DNA from: Thermococcus indicus
Lineage (GTDB): Archaea; Methanobacteriota_B; Thermococci; Thermococcales; Thermococcaceae
Length of the DNA: 64,000 nucleotides
Assembly: GCF_006274605.1 (NCBI RefSeq)
Contig: NZ_CP040846.1
Location: 1,681,041-1,745,040 of the forward strand
Reading direction: 5' to 3'
Both the position numbers and the translations under genes were made by a program. This document shows, one piece after another, positions 1-13,200 of this stretch. The first letter of the stretch is position 1; the number at the start of each line of letters is the position of its first letter. The notes under the pieces were generated by a model that had not been told where the DNA came from, did not search any database, and saw nothing but the letters and a program-made list of their open reading frames with translations.

Positions 1-1
1 C

Positions 2-3000
2 TTGGCCGGAGACGAGAGGGCCGAGGCGAGGGTGAATTTCTACGTTGATACGACCCCTCCGGGAACGGTGGAAAACCTGACCCACGAGGTTGGGGCCGAT
101 TACATCCACTGGACGTGGGACAACCCGAGTGATGAAGACTTTGAAACGGCGCTGGTGTACATCGACGGTAAGTTCCAGGGCGAGACTGAAGAGGGCGAAT
201 GGTGGCTCGAGGAGCTTTCGCCCGGCGAGACTCACACCATTGGAATCCTTACAAGGGACTACGCCGGAAACGTGAACACCACGTGGGTGAACGACACGAC
301 AACCACGCTCACCCCCTCTGAAACCGTCTACGTCAACGAGAGCGGCTGGTGGTACGAAGGGAGTAGCTTTAACCCGAGCGAGACGCCGCTCCAGGACGGC
401 GTAAAGGCTGCACTCGAAGGGGGGACGGTGATAGTCCTCTCCGGGACGTATCCGGAGAGCGTTGAGATAGACAAATCCCTCACGGTGGAGACAGACGAGG
501 GAGCCGAGGTTCGCGGCGATGGAGAGGAATGGGACAACGGAATGAAGCCGGTCTTCTACGTGAGTTCGGACAACGTTACGCTGAGGGGGTTCACCATAAA
601 CTCATCCGTTTCTAACATCGGCGTCTGGATCGACGGGGTTGGGAACTGCACCGTCGAGGGGAACGCGATAATCGTGACCGAAACCAGCGAGACCGTCCGT
701 TATGGTGTTTACCTCAGCTACGGTGGCAACAACGCCGTGAGGAACAACGAGATAAGCGTCTCAGGCTTCCAGGGGATCGGAATCTACGTCTACGAGGAAG
801 AGAAGGAGAGCACCGTCAACGGAAACACGGTGACCGTCATGGGGGACAGCGCCGATGGAATAGAGGTCTTTTACACTTCATCCGATGTCTACGACAACGT
901 GGTTTCCATAGACGGGGTTGCTGAGAACGGGGGTTACGCCCTCTATCTATACCTCGCGGGAGATTCCTCCATCAACGCCAACAACCTGACCACCAACTTA
1001 AGCGAGGCCAGCGCCTGGGCGATAAACGTCGTTGCAGAGTTCAGGGGCTCGCTCAACGGGAACAGGATAAACGGCGTTCTCACCGAGATTACCTGCCCCG
1101 GGGACTGCATGATACGGGGCGTTTCCCAGGAGGAGAGACCCGCACCGCCAGAAGGCTACGGGGACGTCGGGGAGTATCTCGAGGCCGAGATGGACTCGTG
1201 GCTCTGGCTGGCGTTCTACTACGAGGATGATGCCCTAACAGGTCTTCAGGAGGACACCCTCCAGGTGTGGCGCTTCATCGAGGGCTGGACTCTCGAGGGA
1301 ACCTCTGACCACCAGCTCGAGGCCTCGAAGAACCTCGTTGGGGCGAACCTCACGCAATCGGGGATCTTCGCGCCGCTCGCCCAGGAGGAGAATGATGTTA
1401 CCCCACCGGTTCTCACGTTCGCCGAGCCGACGCCGGGGAATGGCTCCCTGATCGAGCAATCGCACGTGATCTTCAACCTCACTTCGAACGAGAACCTCAG
1501 CTCAGCAACCATCGAGCTTGACGGGGTAAACCACACGATGACCGGTTCGGGAAAGGAGTGGAGTTACGAGACGGACGTCGCCGATGGAGTCCACACCTTT
1601 AGAGCCTACGGCCGGGACCTGGCCGGGAACACCAGGACGAGCGAGAAGAGGAGCTTTGAGGTTGATACGAAGGCCCCTAAGTATTCAAGCGTTGGCCAAG
1701 ACAGGGATGGAATCCCACAGGGAGGAACGGTCAATATCCATGCCCTCTGGAGCGACCCCCATCTTGCCGGAGCGGTCCTCTACACGAACGTAACCGGCTC
1801 CTGGGAGGACTTCGATGAGGTAACCTTTGAGGGAACGGAGGGCTGGAGCAACTTCTCGGTAACCCTCGACGAGCCGGGCCTCTACTGCTGGAGGATAACG
1901 GGCTACGATGCCTTGAACCACGAAAACACCACACCGGTTTACTGTTTCGAGGTGTACGCGCCCCCGGAGATAATCTCGCACTCCCCGGAGAGTCCCGTTG
2001 AGAGCTACGAGGGGCAGGAAGTGAGCTTCTCAATTACTGCAGACCAGCTCGTAAACGTTACCTGGTACGTCGGTGAGAGGGAGGTTTTCTCGGAGGAGAA
2101 CGTCTTCACCTCGACCTACACGAACTCCACGCCTAAAGCCGGTGAATACGGCGTTACAGCCATTGTTCAGAACGCCAACGGGAGCGCGAGCTGGAGCTGG
2201 GTCTGGTACGTCTATCCGAGGCCGAGCCTTAGCTTAGAGTTCGTTCCCCCGACGCCTGAAACCCGGGCCATGCTGAACGTCAGGACGGTAACGATAAACG
2301 TCACGTCCTCGATGGAGCTTGACGGGGCAACGCTGGAGTGGAACGGCGTCAACGAGAGCATGAGCGGCGAAGGGACGAACTGGTGGGTTTCAAAGGAGAA
2401 CCTGCCGGACGGAACCTACACCTTCCGCGTTTACGGCTCATCGGGGGATCTAACCAACTCCACCGAGGAGAGAACCGTGGAGATAGACGCCACTCCACCC
2501 AGGGTTCTCGAGGCCGGGCAGGAGAGCGAGAGGGTAATAGCTGGAGAGAGCGTTGAAGTCTTCGCACTCTGGAGCGACTCTCACCTCGACAGTGCTGTTA
2601 TGTGGACGAACGCGAGCGAGGGCTTTGAGTGGGTCGAGATTCCGCTCGAGCCCTCCAACGGCTGGAGCAACCACACCATACAGACCGATGAAAGCTTCGC
2701 CGGAAAGACCCTCTGCTGGTACATCGAGGCGAACGACACCTTCGGGAACGAGAACGAGACGGAAACCCTCTGCTTCAGGGTGGTCGAGCCGCTGAGAATC
2801 GTCTCGTTCTCGCCGGAGGCGGAGGAGGTAACCTTAGGAAGCGACGAGACCGCTGATTTCTCGGTGGAGCTGAGCAGGGAGGCCAACGTGACGTGGTACG
2901 TGAACGAAAGCGAGGTCCTGAGGGAGGAGGGGAGTTCCTCGACGTACTCGAACTCAAGTCTCATTCCCGGAATCTGGAACGTGAGCGTTGTGGCGAGGGT

Positions 3001-4201
3001 CGGCGAGGAGATGATAAGCCACTGGTGGCTCATGAGGGTTGGAAACGAGGACACCACACCTCCAAGGCTTGTTTTCGTGGAGCCAACCCCGGAGAACGGA
3101 GGGCTCGTTGGGCGTTCCGAGGTGGTGTTCAACCTCACCTCAAACGAGGAGCTTTCATGGGCGGTCCTTGAACTCGATGGGGAGAACCACACGATGAGCA
3201 GTAACGTGGACGGGAAAAACTGGTGGCTCGAGATGGAGCTGTCCGAGGGGGACCACCACTTCAGAGCCTACGGGAGCGACGTTGCTGGAAACACGAACTC
3301 CACCGGGGAGGTGAGGTTCAAGGTAGACTTAACCCCGCCGGATATCGAAGTGAGCGTTCCCTCGAAGGTGGAGATGAACTCCGAGGCCGAGGCAAGGGTG
3401 GTCATCACCGATGCCGCTCCCGACAGATACGAGGTGAGGCTCAACGGAAGGACGATAGCAAACGGCACCTACGCGAGCGGCAACCCCATATACGTTCCGA
3501 TAAACACGTCAAAGACCGGCAACCTGACCTACCACGTCTATGCCACGGACGTTCTCGGGCACGGCAGCGAAAGGAATTTTACGGTTGAGGTAGTGGACAC
3601 AACGCCCCCCATGATGTGGTTCATTGAACCAACCCCCGAAAACGGTTCACTCCTTGGCTGCTCCACCGTTCACTTCGTCCTGACCTCCAACGAGCCCCTG
3701 GCATCGGCTTCTCTTTACATAGACGGTGTCAGGTACTCACTCACCGGCTCCGGATACGAGTGGAGCGCCTCAATCACCCTTGAAGACGGCGTGCACGTGT
3801 TTTATGCGGACGGAAGGGACGAGCACGGTAATGAAAACGAGACCCCGCTCGAAACGTTTGAGATCGACACCACGGCCCCGGCCTACCTGCGGTACGGGCT
3901 GAGCGAGTATTCGGTCGTGAGGGGCAGTAAAGTTACAGCGTACTCCCTCTGGGGCGAGGAGCATCCGTGGAGGGCGTTTCTTGAGACCAACGAGAGCGGC
4001 TCGTGGGAGGTCGCCGGAGAGGTGGAGTACTCGGACTGGGCCAACTTCACCGTGGATACCGGAGGCCTCACTCCAGGTGTCTACTGCGCAAGGATCCGGG
4101 CGCTGGATGAACTGAATCATGAGAACCTGACTCCCCCATGTGCCTCATCGTCAGAGAACCCCTCAGCCTTCTGGCATTCTCCCCGGAAAGCCAAGAAATA
4201 G
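2..4201 (+). CDS. Giant modular surface protein, 5' part (partial, frameshifted)
   Basis: The reading frame is open at the left edge, so the true start lies outside the window. Modules in order (residues of this part): a fibronectin-III-like domain at about 10-100; a right-handed parallel beta-helix at about 110-375, with NosD-like runs of short strands; then four copies of a roughly 75-residue Ig-like module near 464, 741, 1017 and 1199, marked by TPP, PTPENGS and an Asn-rich strand. A second module type (PLRIVSFSPEA, ANVTWYVN) alternates with them. Many N-x-S/T sequons suggest a glycosylated extracellular protein. The frame is lost at a run of five C at 4133-4137. Reading one base back continues the module correctly in the frame of the next feature, so both parts are almost certainly one gene of more than 4400 codons. 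Ligand and role are unknown; adhesion or envelope structure is an inference. Confidence 0.85.
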   Translation: MAGDERAEARVNFYVDTTPPGTVENLTHEVGADYIHWTWDNPSDEDFETALVYIDGKFQGETEEGEWWLEELSPGETHTIGILTRDYAGNVNTTWVNDTTTTLTPSETVYVNESGWWYEGSSFNPSETPLQDGVKAALEGGTVIVLSGTYPESVEIDKSLTVETDEGAEVRGDGEEWDNGMKPVFYVSSDNVTLRGFTINSSVSNIGVWIDGVGNCTVEGNAIIVTETSETVRYGVYLSYGGNNAVRNNEISVSGFQGIGIYVYEEEKESTVNGNTVTVMGDSADGIEVFYTSSDVYDNVVSIDGVAENGGYALYLYLAGDSSINANNLTTNLSEASAWAINVVAEFRGSLNGNRINGVLTEITCPGDCMIRGVSQEERPAPPEGYGDVGEYLEAEMDSWLWLAFYYEDDALTGLQEDTLQVWRFIEGWTLEGTSDHQLEASKNLVGANLTQSGIFAPLAQEENDVTPPVLTFAEPTPGNGSLIEQSHVIFNLTSNENLSSATIELDGVNHTMTGSGKEWSYETDVADGVHTFRAYGRDLAGNTRTSEKRSFEVDTKAPKYSSVGQDRDGIPQGGTVNIHALWSDPHLAGAVLYTNVTGSWEDFDEVTFEGTEGWSNFSVTLDEPGLYCWRITGYDALNHENTTPVYCFEVYAPPEIISHSPESPVESYEGQEVSFSITADQLVNVTWYVGEREVFSEENVFTSTYTNSTPKAGEYGVTAIVQNANGSASWSWVWYVYPRPSLSLEFVPPTPETRAMLNVRTVTINVTSSMELDGATLEWNGVNESMSGEGTNWWVSKENLPDGTYTFRVYGSSGDLTNSTEERTVEIDATPPRVLEAGQESERVIAGESVEVFALWSDSHLDSAVMWTNASEGFEWVEIPLEPSNGWSNHTIQTDESFAGKTLCWYIEANDTFGNENETETLCFRVVEPLRIVSFSPEAEEVTLGSDETADFSVELSREANVTWYVNESEVLREEGSSSTYSNSSLIPGIWNVSVVARVGEEMISHWWLMRVGNEDTTPPRLVFVEPTPENGGLVGRSEVVFNLTSNEELSWAVLELDGENHTMSSNVDGKNWWLEMELSEGDHHFRAYGSDVAGNTNSTGEVRFKVDLTPPDIEVSVPSKVEMNSEAEARVVITDAAPDRYEVRLNGRTIANGTYASGNPIYVPINTSKTGNLTYHVYATDVLGHGSERNFTVEVVDTTPPMMWFIEPTPENGSLLGCSTVHFVLTSNEPLASASLYIDGVRYSLTGSGYEWSASITLEDGVHVFYADGRDEHGNENETPLETFEIDTTAPAYLRYGLSEYSVVRGSKVTAYSLWGEEHPWRAFLETNESGSWEVAGEVEYSDWANFTVDTGGLTPGVYCARIRALDELNHENLTPPCASSSENPSAFWHSPRKAKK

Positions 4202-7200
4202 CAATCCTGGCCAACGAAACGGCAACTTTTGAGATAAGCCTAAACCAGATCGCCAACGTTACGTGGTCGGTGAACGGAAGCCCCACCCTCAGCGAGGAAA
4301 CCTCAATTTCCATGTACTCCAACTCAAGCCTGATACCGGGCAATTGGAACGTCAGCGTTAGGGCGGAGAACAAGAACGGCAACGTTACCCTCTGGTGGCT
4401 CATGAGGGTCAGAGAAGCCGATAGAGCGCCTCCCGCTTTGATGTTCACGGAACCAACCCCGGAGAACGGTTCCCTGATTAACACGTCGAGGGTTACCTTC
4501 AACCTGACCGCCAACGAGGAGCTTTCAAAGGCCATTCTTGAACTGGACGGGGTCCCATACACCATGCAGGGCTCGGGGAGAAACTGGTGGGTCACGCTGG
4601 AGCTGCCGGATGGCCTCCACACGTTCAGGGCCACGGGAGAAGACGTCCACGGAAACACGAACTCCACCACCGAGGCAAGCTTTGAGATAGATACCGCCCC
4701 CCCGGAGATAAGCGTAGAAGCCCCCGAGGTCGTGGAGAGGGGAGAAGAAACCAGGGCAACGGTTGTAATAACCGATTCTCACCCGGACTTTTACAGGATA
4801 ATCCTAAACGGCGAGGTCATTGCAGAGGGGCAATACTCCAGCGGGGAAGGGATTCAGCTCGAACCAAACACATCATCCTCCGGAAACCTGACCTACACCG
4901 TTGAAGCCCGGGACGGGGCAGGAAACGGGGCAAGCCTTGGCTTCACCATCCGGGTTGTGGACACGACCCCACCAGAGGTGTGGTTCATTCCACCCACCCC
5001 AGAGAACGGCTCCATTTTGGGAAGGTCACGGCTCACCTTCAACCTCACCGCCAACGAGAACCTCTCGGCGGCGGTTCTTGAAATAGATGGGAGCAACCAC
5101 ACGATGGAGGGCAGCGGGACCGCATGGGTCCTGACCCTTCAGGTTCCCGACGGGGAGCATGTTTTTAGGGCCTACGGGACGGATGAGAGCGGGAACGTTG
5201 GGCACAGCGAAACCAGGGTCATCGAGACCGACACCACTCCTCCTATCGTCCATGATCAGTTCGTAAACCTCACCCTTGAGTGGGAGAGGGACGGGATATA
5301 CTCGACTCACGCAGAGAGGGGAGTCCGGGCCGGACTGCTCATCAACGTCACCGAGCCCCACCCTGGCCACTACGACGTCTACTTCAACCCGGACGCGAAC
5401 GACCCCAACAACGGCTGGGTGATGCTCTACTCCGGGAACTACACCGATGGGGTTCCCTTCTTTGTGCCTTTCAACACGAGCGAACCAGCGTACGTCATGT
5501 ACTACATCACGATATACGATGCCCTCGAGCACGGGGCCTACGGAAAGTACTTCTTCCTGCGCGTGAGGGACACGACTCCCCCGGCAAAAATAGAGGTTCT
5601 CGTCGTCACGACGTTCGTGGGCGGTGCGGAAGTGGCGTGGATCAACCCGAGCGACGACGACTTCAACCACACGGAGCTGTGGCTCGATGGAAGCCTTATA
5701 GGGAACTTCTCGGCGGCCCCTGGCTTGTGGGACGGGACAACCCTCACGCTCACTCCCGGGGAGACCTACAACATCTCGGTCGTTCCGGTTGACAGGTATG
5801 GAAACAGGGGCGATGCAACGTGGAAGGTCGTGACGATACCGTATCCGAGCCTTAACGCCGGCTACGTTCCCCCAACTCCCCCCGATGGAACCGAGCTGCC
5901 CCCGGACACTGACGAGATAAAGATACGGATAGAGTCGGAGGACAGTTTTGCATCGTGCGCCCTTTCGTGGGACGGCCAGTACTACAACCTCCAAGTCAAG
6001 ACGGCGTGGAGGAACTACGTCGACGACAGGGGGCACATCCACACGAAGCTCATCTACTACTGCGAGAAAACCTTCTCCGGGCACCTGAACGGGGAGCACA
6101 GCTTCTTCGCCGTTGTGGGGGACGGCTACGGGCACTTCAGGTCGCTACCAACGAGGCACCTAACCGTTCTGTGGCCGTGCTTTGAGAACTGCCGGCTTGA
6201 GCTGAACTCGGTTGAGATGAACTACATGACGCTCCGCATACCCATCAACTTCACCCTCGACACCAACGCCATGCCATCGGGTTACTCCTATTCACTGAGT
6301 AACCTTGGCCTGGAGGAAACATTTGAGCCAAACGTCACGAGCCGGTGGGTCGGCGAGAGGCTTCTCGTAACCGGTAGCTACGTTCTCGACCTCCGGGAGA
6401 TTCTCCCGAATCTCGGAAAGAAAGACCCCGAAAGCCTGGAGAGGATACTTAGCGGGGAGGAACCGCTGGAGCTCCAGATTACCGCGAGGGGGCCCTGCGG
6501 AAACGAGGTGTCTGGGGGAGCAGCTTTCACGGTCTGCCGGGGCAACGAGAGGCCGAGCCTCAAGGTAAAGCTCGACGGAGAGTACCGGCCGGGCGAGAGC
6601 GTCGTTCCGGTGGTTGAGGCCACCGACCCGAACGGCAACCTTGAGGGGGTTTACATATCGATCAACGGGGCGGAGTACATGGAGTACACGGCCGGCATGG
6701 ACATCTCGAGCTACCTCGTCCCCTACAGCACCAACGTCGTCCGGATAAAGGCAGTTGACCTGTGCGGAGCTTCAACGGTGGTCACTGTGAAGGTCAGAAT
6801 AACCGGGCCACCGGTGAACGGGAGCTGGGTGGTTGATGGGCCCCAGAACTGCGTAAACAAAGAATACACAGTGAACGGGAGCCTTCTAATAACTTCGAGC
6901 GGCTCCCTCGAGATGAGGAACTGCAGGATTCACGTTTTGGGAAGAAAAGTCGAAGTGAACGGCACCCTCAGGGTCCTTGAAGGCTCTCTGATAGAGGGCG
7001 GCAGGCTGGAAGGCTACGGAGGCAGCGTTAGCATCGAAGACTCAGCCCTGAAGAGCACGGGTGGCGGAACTCTTGCTGATGGAACGTTCACGGCCATCGA
7101 CTCGTTCCTGGCCGGGGAGTTCTCCTTCGACATGACTCCGATTGAGATAGAGGAAAGCACGGTCGAGGGAGGCGTGAGCGGAAACTGGGAGGTCACCGTG

Positions 7201-10200
7201 AGGAACGCCATGTTCACGAGCGGAAGCGGGCTAACGCTCGTCAACCCCTCCTCGGTCACCGTCGAGAACGTGAGCTTCATTGATTGCGACTACGGGTTAA
7301 GGCTCCTCGACGGGCTTCCGTTGGAGATGACCTTCAGGAACATCAAAATAGACAGCCCCAGGGGGGCGGGGATAAAAGTAGATGTCTTCCCGGCTTTTGG
7401 GGAGGTCGAGTTCGTCAACGTGACCATCGAAGGAGGCGGCGTTGAGCTTTCGGGGGTAACCGTTCGCTTCGAAAACTCCAGGATAAGCTCGGAGGGAAGC
7501 GCCTTCACCCTGGACATGGCGGGGAAAGCCCTGACGCTCGTAAACTCCTCCGTATCGGGCGATGAAGCCTTCCGGGCAAGCCACCTCCAGACCCTCGAGC
7601 TGAGGAACACCAACGTGACCGGGAGCATTTCGGGTGAGATAGCGAACCTGGAGATAGACGTTGAAAAAGGCGCGGAGGCATTCATGAAAAGCGGGGAAGC
7701 TCGGAACGCCGACCTTCTCGTTGAAGGAATCATGACCCTGAGGAGCTATACCCTTGACGGAGGACTCGCGCTCGTCCTGGGGAACGGAACCTTCAAGATG
7801 GAAGACCTCGACGGAGTGCCCGCCACCAGCGATTTGGACGAAGATGCGAGCGTTTTGAGGAACATCAGGGTAGAATTCCCGGAGGAGGGGCACCTGAGTC
7901 TCCTCAACTCCAGGCTTGAGAACGTCACCCTCGTCTCGAACTCGAAGTGGGTCTTCATAAGGGGGAGCGTTGTAAACGGATATCTCAGCCTTAGCTCGAA
8001 CGAAGATTCCATGGAGCAGGAGATATCCACCGAGAACCCCATAATGCAGGAGAGCAGCTGGTACTACTCAAAGAGCACCCCCTCCGCAGACTGGTATCGC
8101 TCAACCTCGACGGACGGCATGAGCGAGGGGAATGGTCCCTTCGTTACCGACTGGAGCTACGATCCCCTCGGCTGGAGTGGGGTGTACTCGGAGATTCGGG
8201 AGTTTTCGGAGCTCTACCTCAAGAGAACGATAAACGTGGAAGAGATGCCCCTGAGGGCCCTTTTCTACTACAGCGCGGTTGGTAGGGTTGAGGTGTACGT
8301 GAACGGCAGAAAGGTGGTCAGCGAAGAAGATTACACCCCCGACTACCGGGTGAACTTCTGGACCGGCCTTCACGGCGTTCCACACACCAACGTAGTTGAC
8401 ATAGCGGCCTACCTGGTTCCCGGGAGGAACCTGATAGCGGTAAAGGTGACCCTGCCAGATGAGTATCCCTACACCTCAATAGGGGCCTTTAAAGCAACCC
8501 TGCAGACGGAAAGCGGGGTCGCGGGGATAACCGACAGCATCATCAGGGGAGAGGTTAAAGGCTACGGAACGAGGGCGATATTCGCCAGGGACGACGTGAA
8601 CGCGGATATTGAGTTCGGCTACCTCTCGTGGGTCTCCATCTCGGATTCCAAGGTTCACGGGGGAATCAAAGTCCTCGGAAGGCTCAGCGTTGAGAACTCC
8701 GAACTAGAAGGAAACGGCTCCGGAAACGGAATAGACACCGGTCGGGACTGGTCGCACGTGAGCGTCAGGGATTCCACGATAAGGAACTTCGAGCGGGGCA
8801 TCAAGGCAATAGGCGAGCTCACCGTGAACGGGAGCGAGATAAGCGGGAACAGGATAGGTATAAGCACCAGGGGCTCGGTTGTTCACATCGAAAGCTCCTA
8901 CATAACGGACAACGACATCGGCATTGAACTGTCAAACGTCACCGGAGAAATCCGCAACAACGTGATATACTCCAACGGAATCGGGATACACCAGTGGATG
9001 GGGAGCGACGACGAATACGGCTACGACAGAGGCAACCACCTCACGATATGGCACAACACGATCGTGTCCAACGACCTCGGCGCCCGTTTCGACGGGAAGC
9101 CCTACAGCATCGGAGGGGTTGGCTTTTACTACAACCTCGTCCAGAACAACGAACTCGGCCTTTACATCAACGACACCACCGGTCTCGGAATAAGGAACGA
9201 CTCCCTGATCAACGAGAAGGACGTCTACATAACCTCGGAAACCCGGCTGACACCGTCCCTCATGGGAATAGACTGGGGCGGGCACCTCCCGGTTCGGGTC
9301 CTCAACTACTCCGCCGGCGTGATGTACACGGAGAGCGGCGACGTGGAGGAAAACTACGACGTCCTGGATATGTCCTGGAGGGCCCTGGTGGCCAGGGAAG
9401 GAACGACGGAGGAGGACTGGGGTTCAAACCTTCTCTCGGCTTTCCTCGATATAGAGCCCATGGAGGGGAACACCGTTCAGGGAGTAATCACCCTCAGGGG
9501 AAGGGCATCCTCACGGAACGGGCTGTCGAGGGTGGAGTACTGGGTCGTCCACGATGGGAACGTGACGACCGTACTGAACGCCACCGTGAACGGAAGCCTC
9601 TACGACGACTACGTGGTTCTCGACACCGCAGGGATGAACCTTACAGGAAAGGGCCTCCTCGCATTCAGGGCAACGGATTCCAGAGGGAGGACTTTGAGCT
9701 GTCTCAGGGGAGTGTACTTCGACAACGGGAGGCTGGTCATCACCAACGTTACGGTCAGAAACGCGACCAACATCTACACCCTCTACCGGGTGATATACGA
9801 GACCTTAGAGGACGGAACGGAGTATCCCGCAGAATGGCTACCATACACGGACAGGTTCGCCAACATCACCGTTGGGCTGGAGAACATCGGCTCCCTCAAC
9901 GGTACCGCCAGGATAGAGATAGACCTGCCGGAGTTCATCGAGAGCCACACCGGAAAGGTGGATCAGTGGATAGCCCTGCCGCCCAACACCTCCGGGGTGT
10001 TCTACGCCGCCATACCGATAGTCGACTACGACTGGACGACGCTCACATGGACGGCTACGCCCGACGAACTGCCGCAGTACGACCGGTTCCAGGCGACGGT
10101 GAGGCTCTACGACCTCGACAACAACCTGCTCGACGAGAGGGAGATAACTGTTGGCTTCACCCTCGGCCCAGTCTTCGAGATAACCAGCTACAACATGTAT

Positions 10201-13200
10201 GCGTACAGCAGGGCGTACTGCGAGAGCTATCCCGACTACTGCCACCAGGAGCCGCCCTACGACGGGGACGGCGACGACGTGGTCGAGGCGGCCGAGAGCC
10301 ACCACTTCGACTTCGGCTACAAAAACGTGGGCGACGTCAAGGCCATCGTGAAGATAATCGACGTTGACGACAACATCCTCGAGAAGTCCAGAGAGACGGG
10401 CCGTATGATGAGCAAGAGCGCCTACCTCTTCCCAGGCTCCTCGGCATTGAAGGACGCTGGTTCCTCTGGAACGAACCTTTTTGGCGAGGTGGGAATAGAC
10501 GAAACCAGGCTTGCAATGGACCTGTACATGGACTGGTGGACCGACCTGCCACCGGTTTTCATACCCCCGGTGAACTACAGCGGGCCTTATATCACCAACG
10601 CCCTCTTCTACTACGGCATAGGGGATAACAACGATACCGTTTACTACAGCCCGAGCCTGAACTACAAGAAACGGTCCGTCAGGGCCCTCAACAAGACCTT
10701 CGTTCCGCAGACGGTTTTCCTGAACCCGCTGGAAATTAAGGTGGTGGCCGTCAAGGACGGCAAAACGTACCTAACGCTCCGCAACACCCACGACGAGGTC
10801 TACTACGACTACTACGCCTACGGCTACTTCGGTGCGATGGAGGGATGGAAGTGGTACAACCTCCTTCCACCGGGCTTCACGATGAGGGCCGTTGCAGAGG
10901 ACAGCCTCGAGCCCAACAAGGTGATTCCCCACTACCGGGTGATAGTCGGGACCAAGCCGTCCCTCATCGGGAACGAGTTCAAGGTGATAGCCACGGCAAT
11001 AGAGGGCATCCTGGGCATTTTGGGGGTTGACGTTCCCGTTGAACTCATAGCGGTCACCTCCGGAAAGGTTCTCCTGAAGATGGTGAACCTGGCGGACACC
11101 GTTGACTTCCAGAGCGAATCGGAGACGTTCTCGGACCTGGCCAAGGGCTCCCAGAAAAATGAAACCGACGAGGCCCTCGTTTCGAGCAATGAAACGGTCA
11201 TAGCGGTCGTTGACACCGACACCTTCGCCAGACTGGAGGAGAACTACGGGATGGACAGGAGCTACTACCAGAAGGTCAAACATCTCGACGAGCTCGATTT
11301 CGACGAGCAGATGGACGTTCTGGCGAAGTTCGGTAAGGCTGTTGTCATGGACGACGACATGCAGACCCTGTTCCTCGACACCCTCTTTGAGGTCCTCTTC
11401 AGCTTCGACCAGCTGGAAACCTACAAGACCACGTACGACGTTATCAAGGCGAGCTACCAGGTTGGAGCCGGAGTGGCCCACGGGAACGCCGGGGAGAGCG
11501 CCGGCGGTGCGGCATCTCTGTTTGCGATGGGCAGCAAAAAGGCCGCAAAAACCCTCGCCAAGGAGCTGGTTCTCAGTGAGCTCAAGAAAAGCAAGAGCTT
11601 CAGGAGCCTGAAGCCTGCAGATCAGAAAAAAATGCTCAAAAAGACCAAGAAGGGCGTGGCTTCTTTAGTCGCAACGACCCTGGAAATCTCGGAGTTCGTA
11701 GCCACTGTTGTCCTGGCTCCCCAGGGAGGCTCGAAGGTGATATACGTCCTCGATCCCCCCGGCAACTACACCGTTAGAGCCGAGGAAAGTGAGGGGATGC
11801 TCGTCTTCGGAGGTTCCGGCGGTGAAGGCCTGGGAAGGGGGAACGTCTCGCTGACATTCGGCGAGAGGGACGTTTACAGGGCCAGCTACGTTGCCCTGAC
11901 CCAGAGCCTTCCGCTGGGGAGGCTCTTCAACGGGACGCTCGAGGAGATGGCCGTTAGGCTTGATGGGAGAAGAAACGGAAACATGACCGGCAACCTCACG
12001 ATGGTCATCAAGCCGGCACCGGAGAAGGCGAAGTACGTTATAGCGGCGTTCCGCGATGAGGAGGTTGCAAAGGGCTTTGCGGGAAGCTATCTCTCGGGCA
12101 TCTCCAGCCTGAGCGTCTCCATGGAGGGCAACCTTATCCTCCTGAGGGCTAAAGGCACGGTTAACGCCCAGCCCGAGGACGAGGAGATACACCTAAACGT
12201 TACTGTTAACAGAGACACGCTCCGCGCGAGCATCGTCAGGATAGGCTACTACCGCAACGTCGAAATCAGGTCCTCCTTCGGGGTTCCGCTCAACGAGACG
12301 ACCGTGGAGGTAAGGGGGGAGAACGTCACCGTCGGGAGTGGCCAGGAAAGTGTGGTGATATCCAGAACCGAGGAACGCCCCAACATCACGATATCCTCCG
12401 AGAAGGTTATTGAGGGCGAGAAGCTGTTTATCCATACCTCAACCCCGTGTTCGCTGAGCTGGAGGCTCGGCAACGTTTCCGGTTCCGGGAACTTTGTGGC
12501 CACAGCAGGCGTTGAGCCAGGCAACTACTCGCTCCTGGTGGAATGCACCTACGGCGGCGGGAAGGCCGAGGAGAGGTTCCCCGTCCGCGTGGTTTCAAGA
12601 CCTCTCGTCAGAAATGCCACCGATGGAGCCCTGGTGAGCCTCAAAGAAGGCTTGCAGGGCTTCTTCGAATTCGGAACGGACCTATACTTCCTGAGCTTCA
12701 AAGCCCTGAGCGACCTGGGAGGAGTTCTCGGCGTTTATCAGCGCTCAGGAAGCGTGGAAGCGCCGGAGGGATACAGGTACGTCACCTACGCGCTCTTTAA
12801 CGTCACCCACCCGGCCAACTGGTCGGTGGAGAACGTTACGATAAAGTTCAGGGTCTCAAAGGAATGGCTGAGGGAGAACAACGTAAGCCGGGAGGAGGTT
12901 CTCCTAATCCACCGCGAGAACGGCTGGGTGGAGTACAGACCAAACCTCGAGCGCGAGGATCGGAGGTACGTTTACTACCGCGCCAAGGTTCCATCGCTTT
13001 CCCTCTTCGCCGTCGCGGGCAAGGTAAAGGTCGAAACGCAGGAGGAGCCCACCCAGACGGAAACGGAAACGCCCACCCAAAGCGGGAGCCAGGAAAGCCC
13101 GTCCCAGACAACGCCGGCACCGGAAAGGGGAAACGCCCCCTACTACCTCCTCGCGGCGCTGGCAATCCTGGCGCTGGTCGGGATTTACCTGTACAGGAGG

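Noticed and set aside
5026-6135. Antisense frame of 369 codons within the giant surface gene
   Set aside because: Shadow of the plus-strand coding frame with no recognisable domain.
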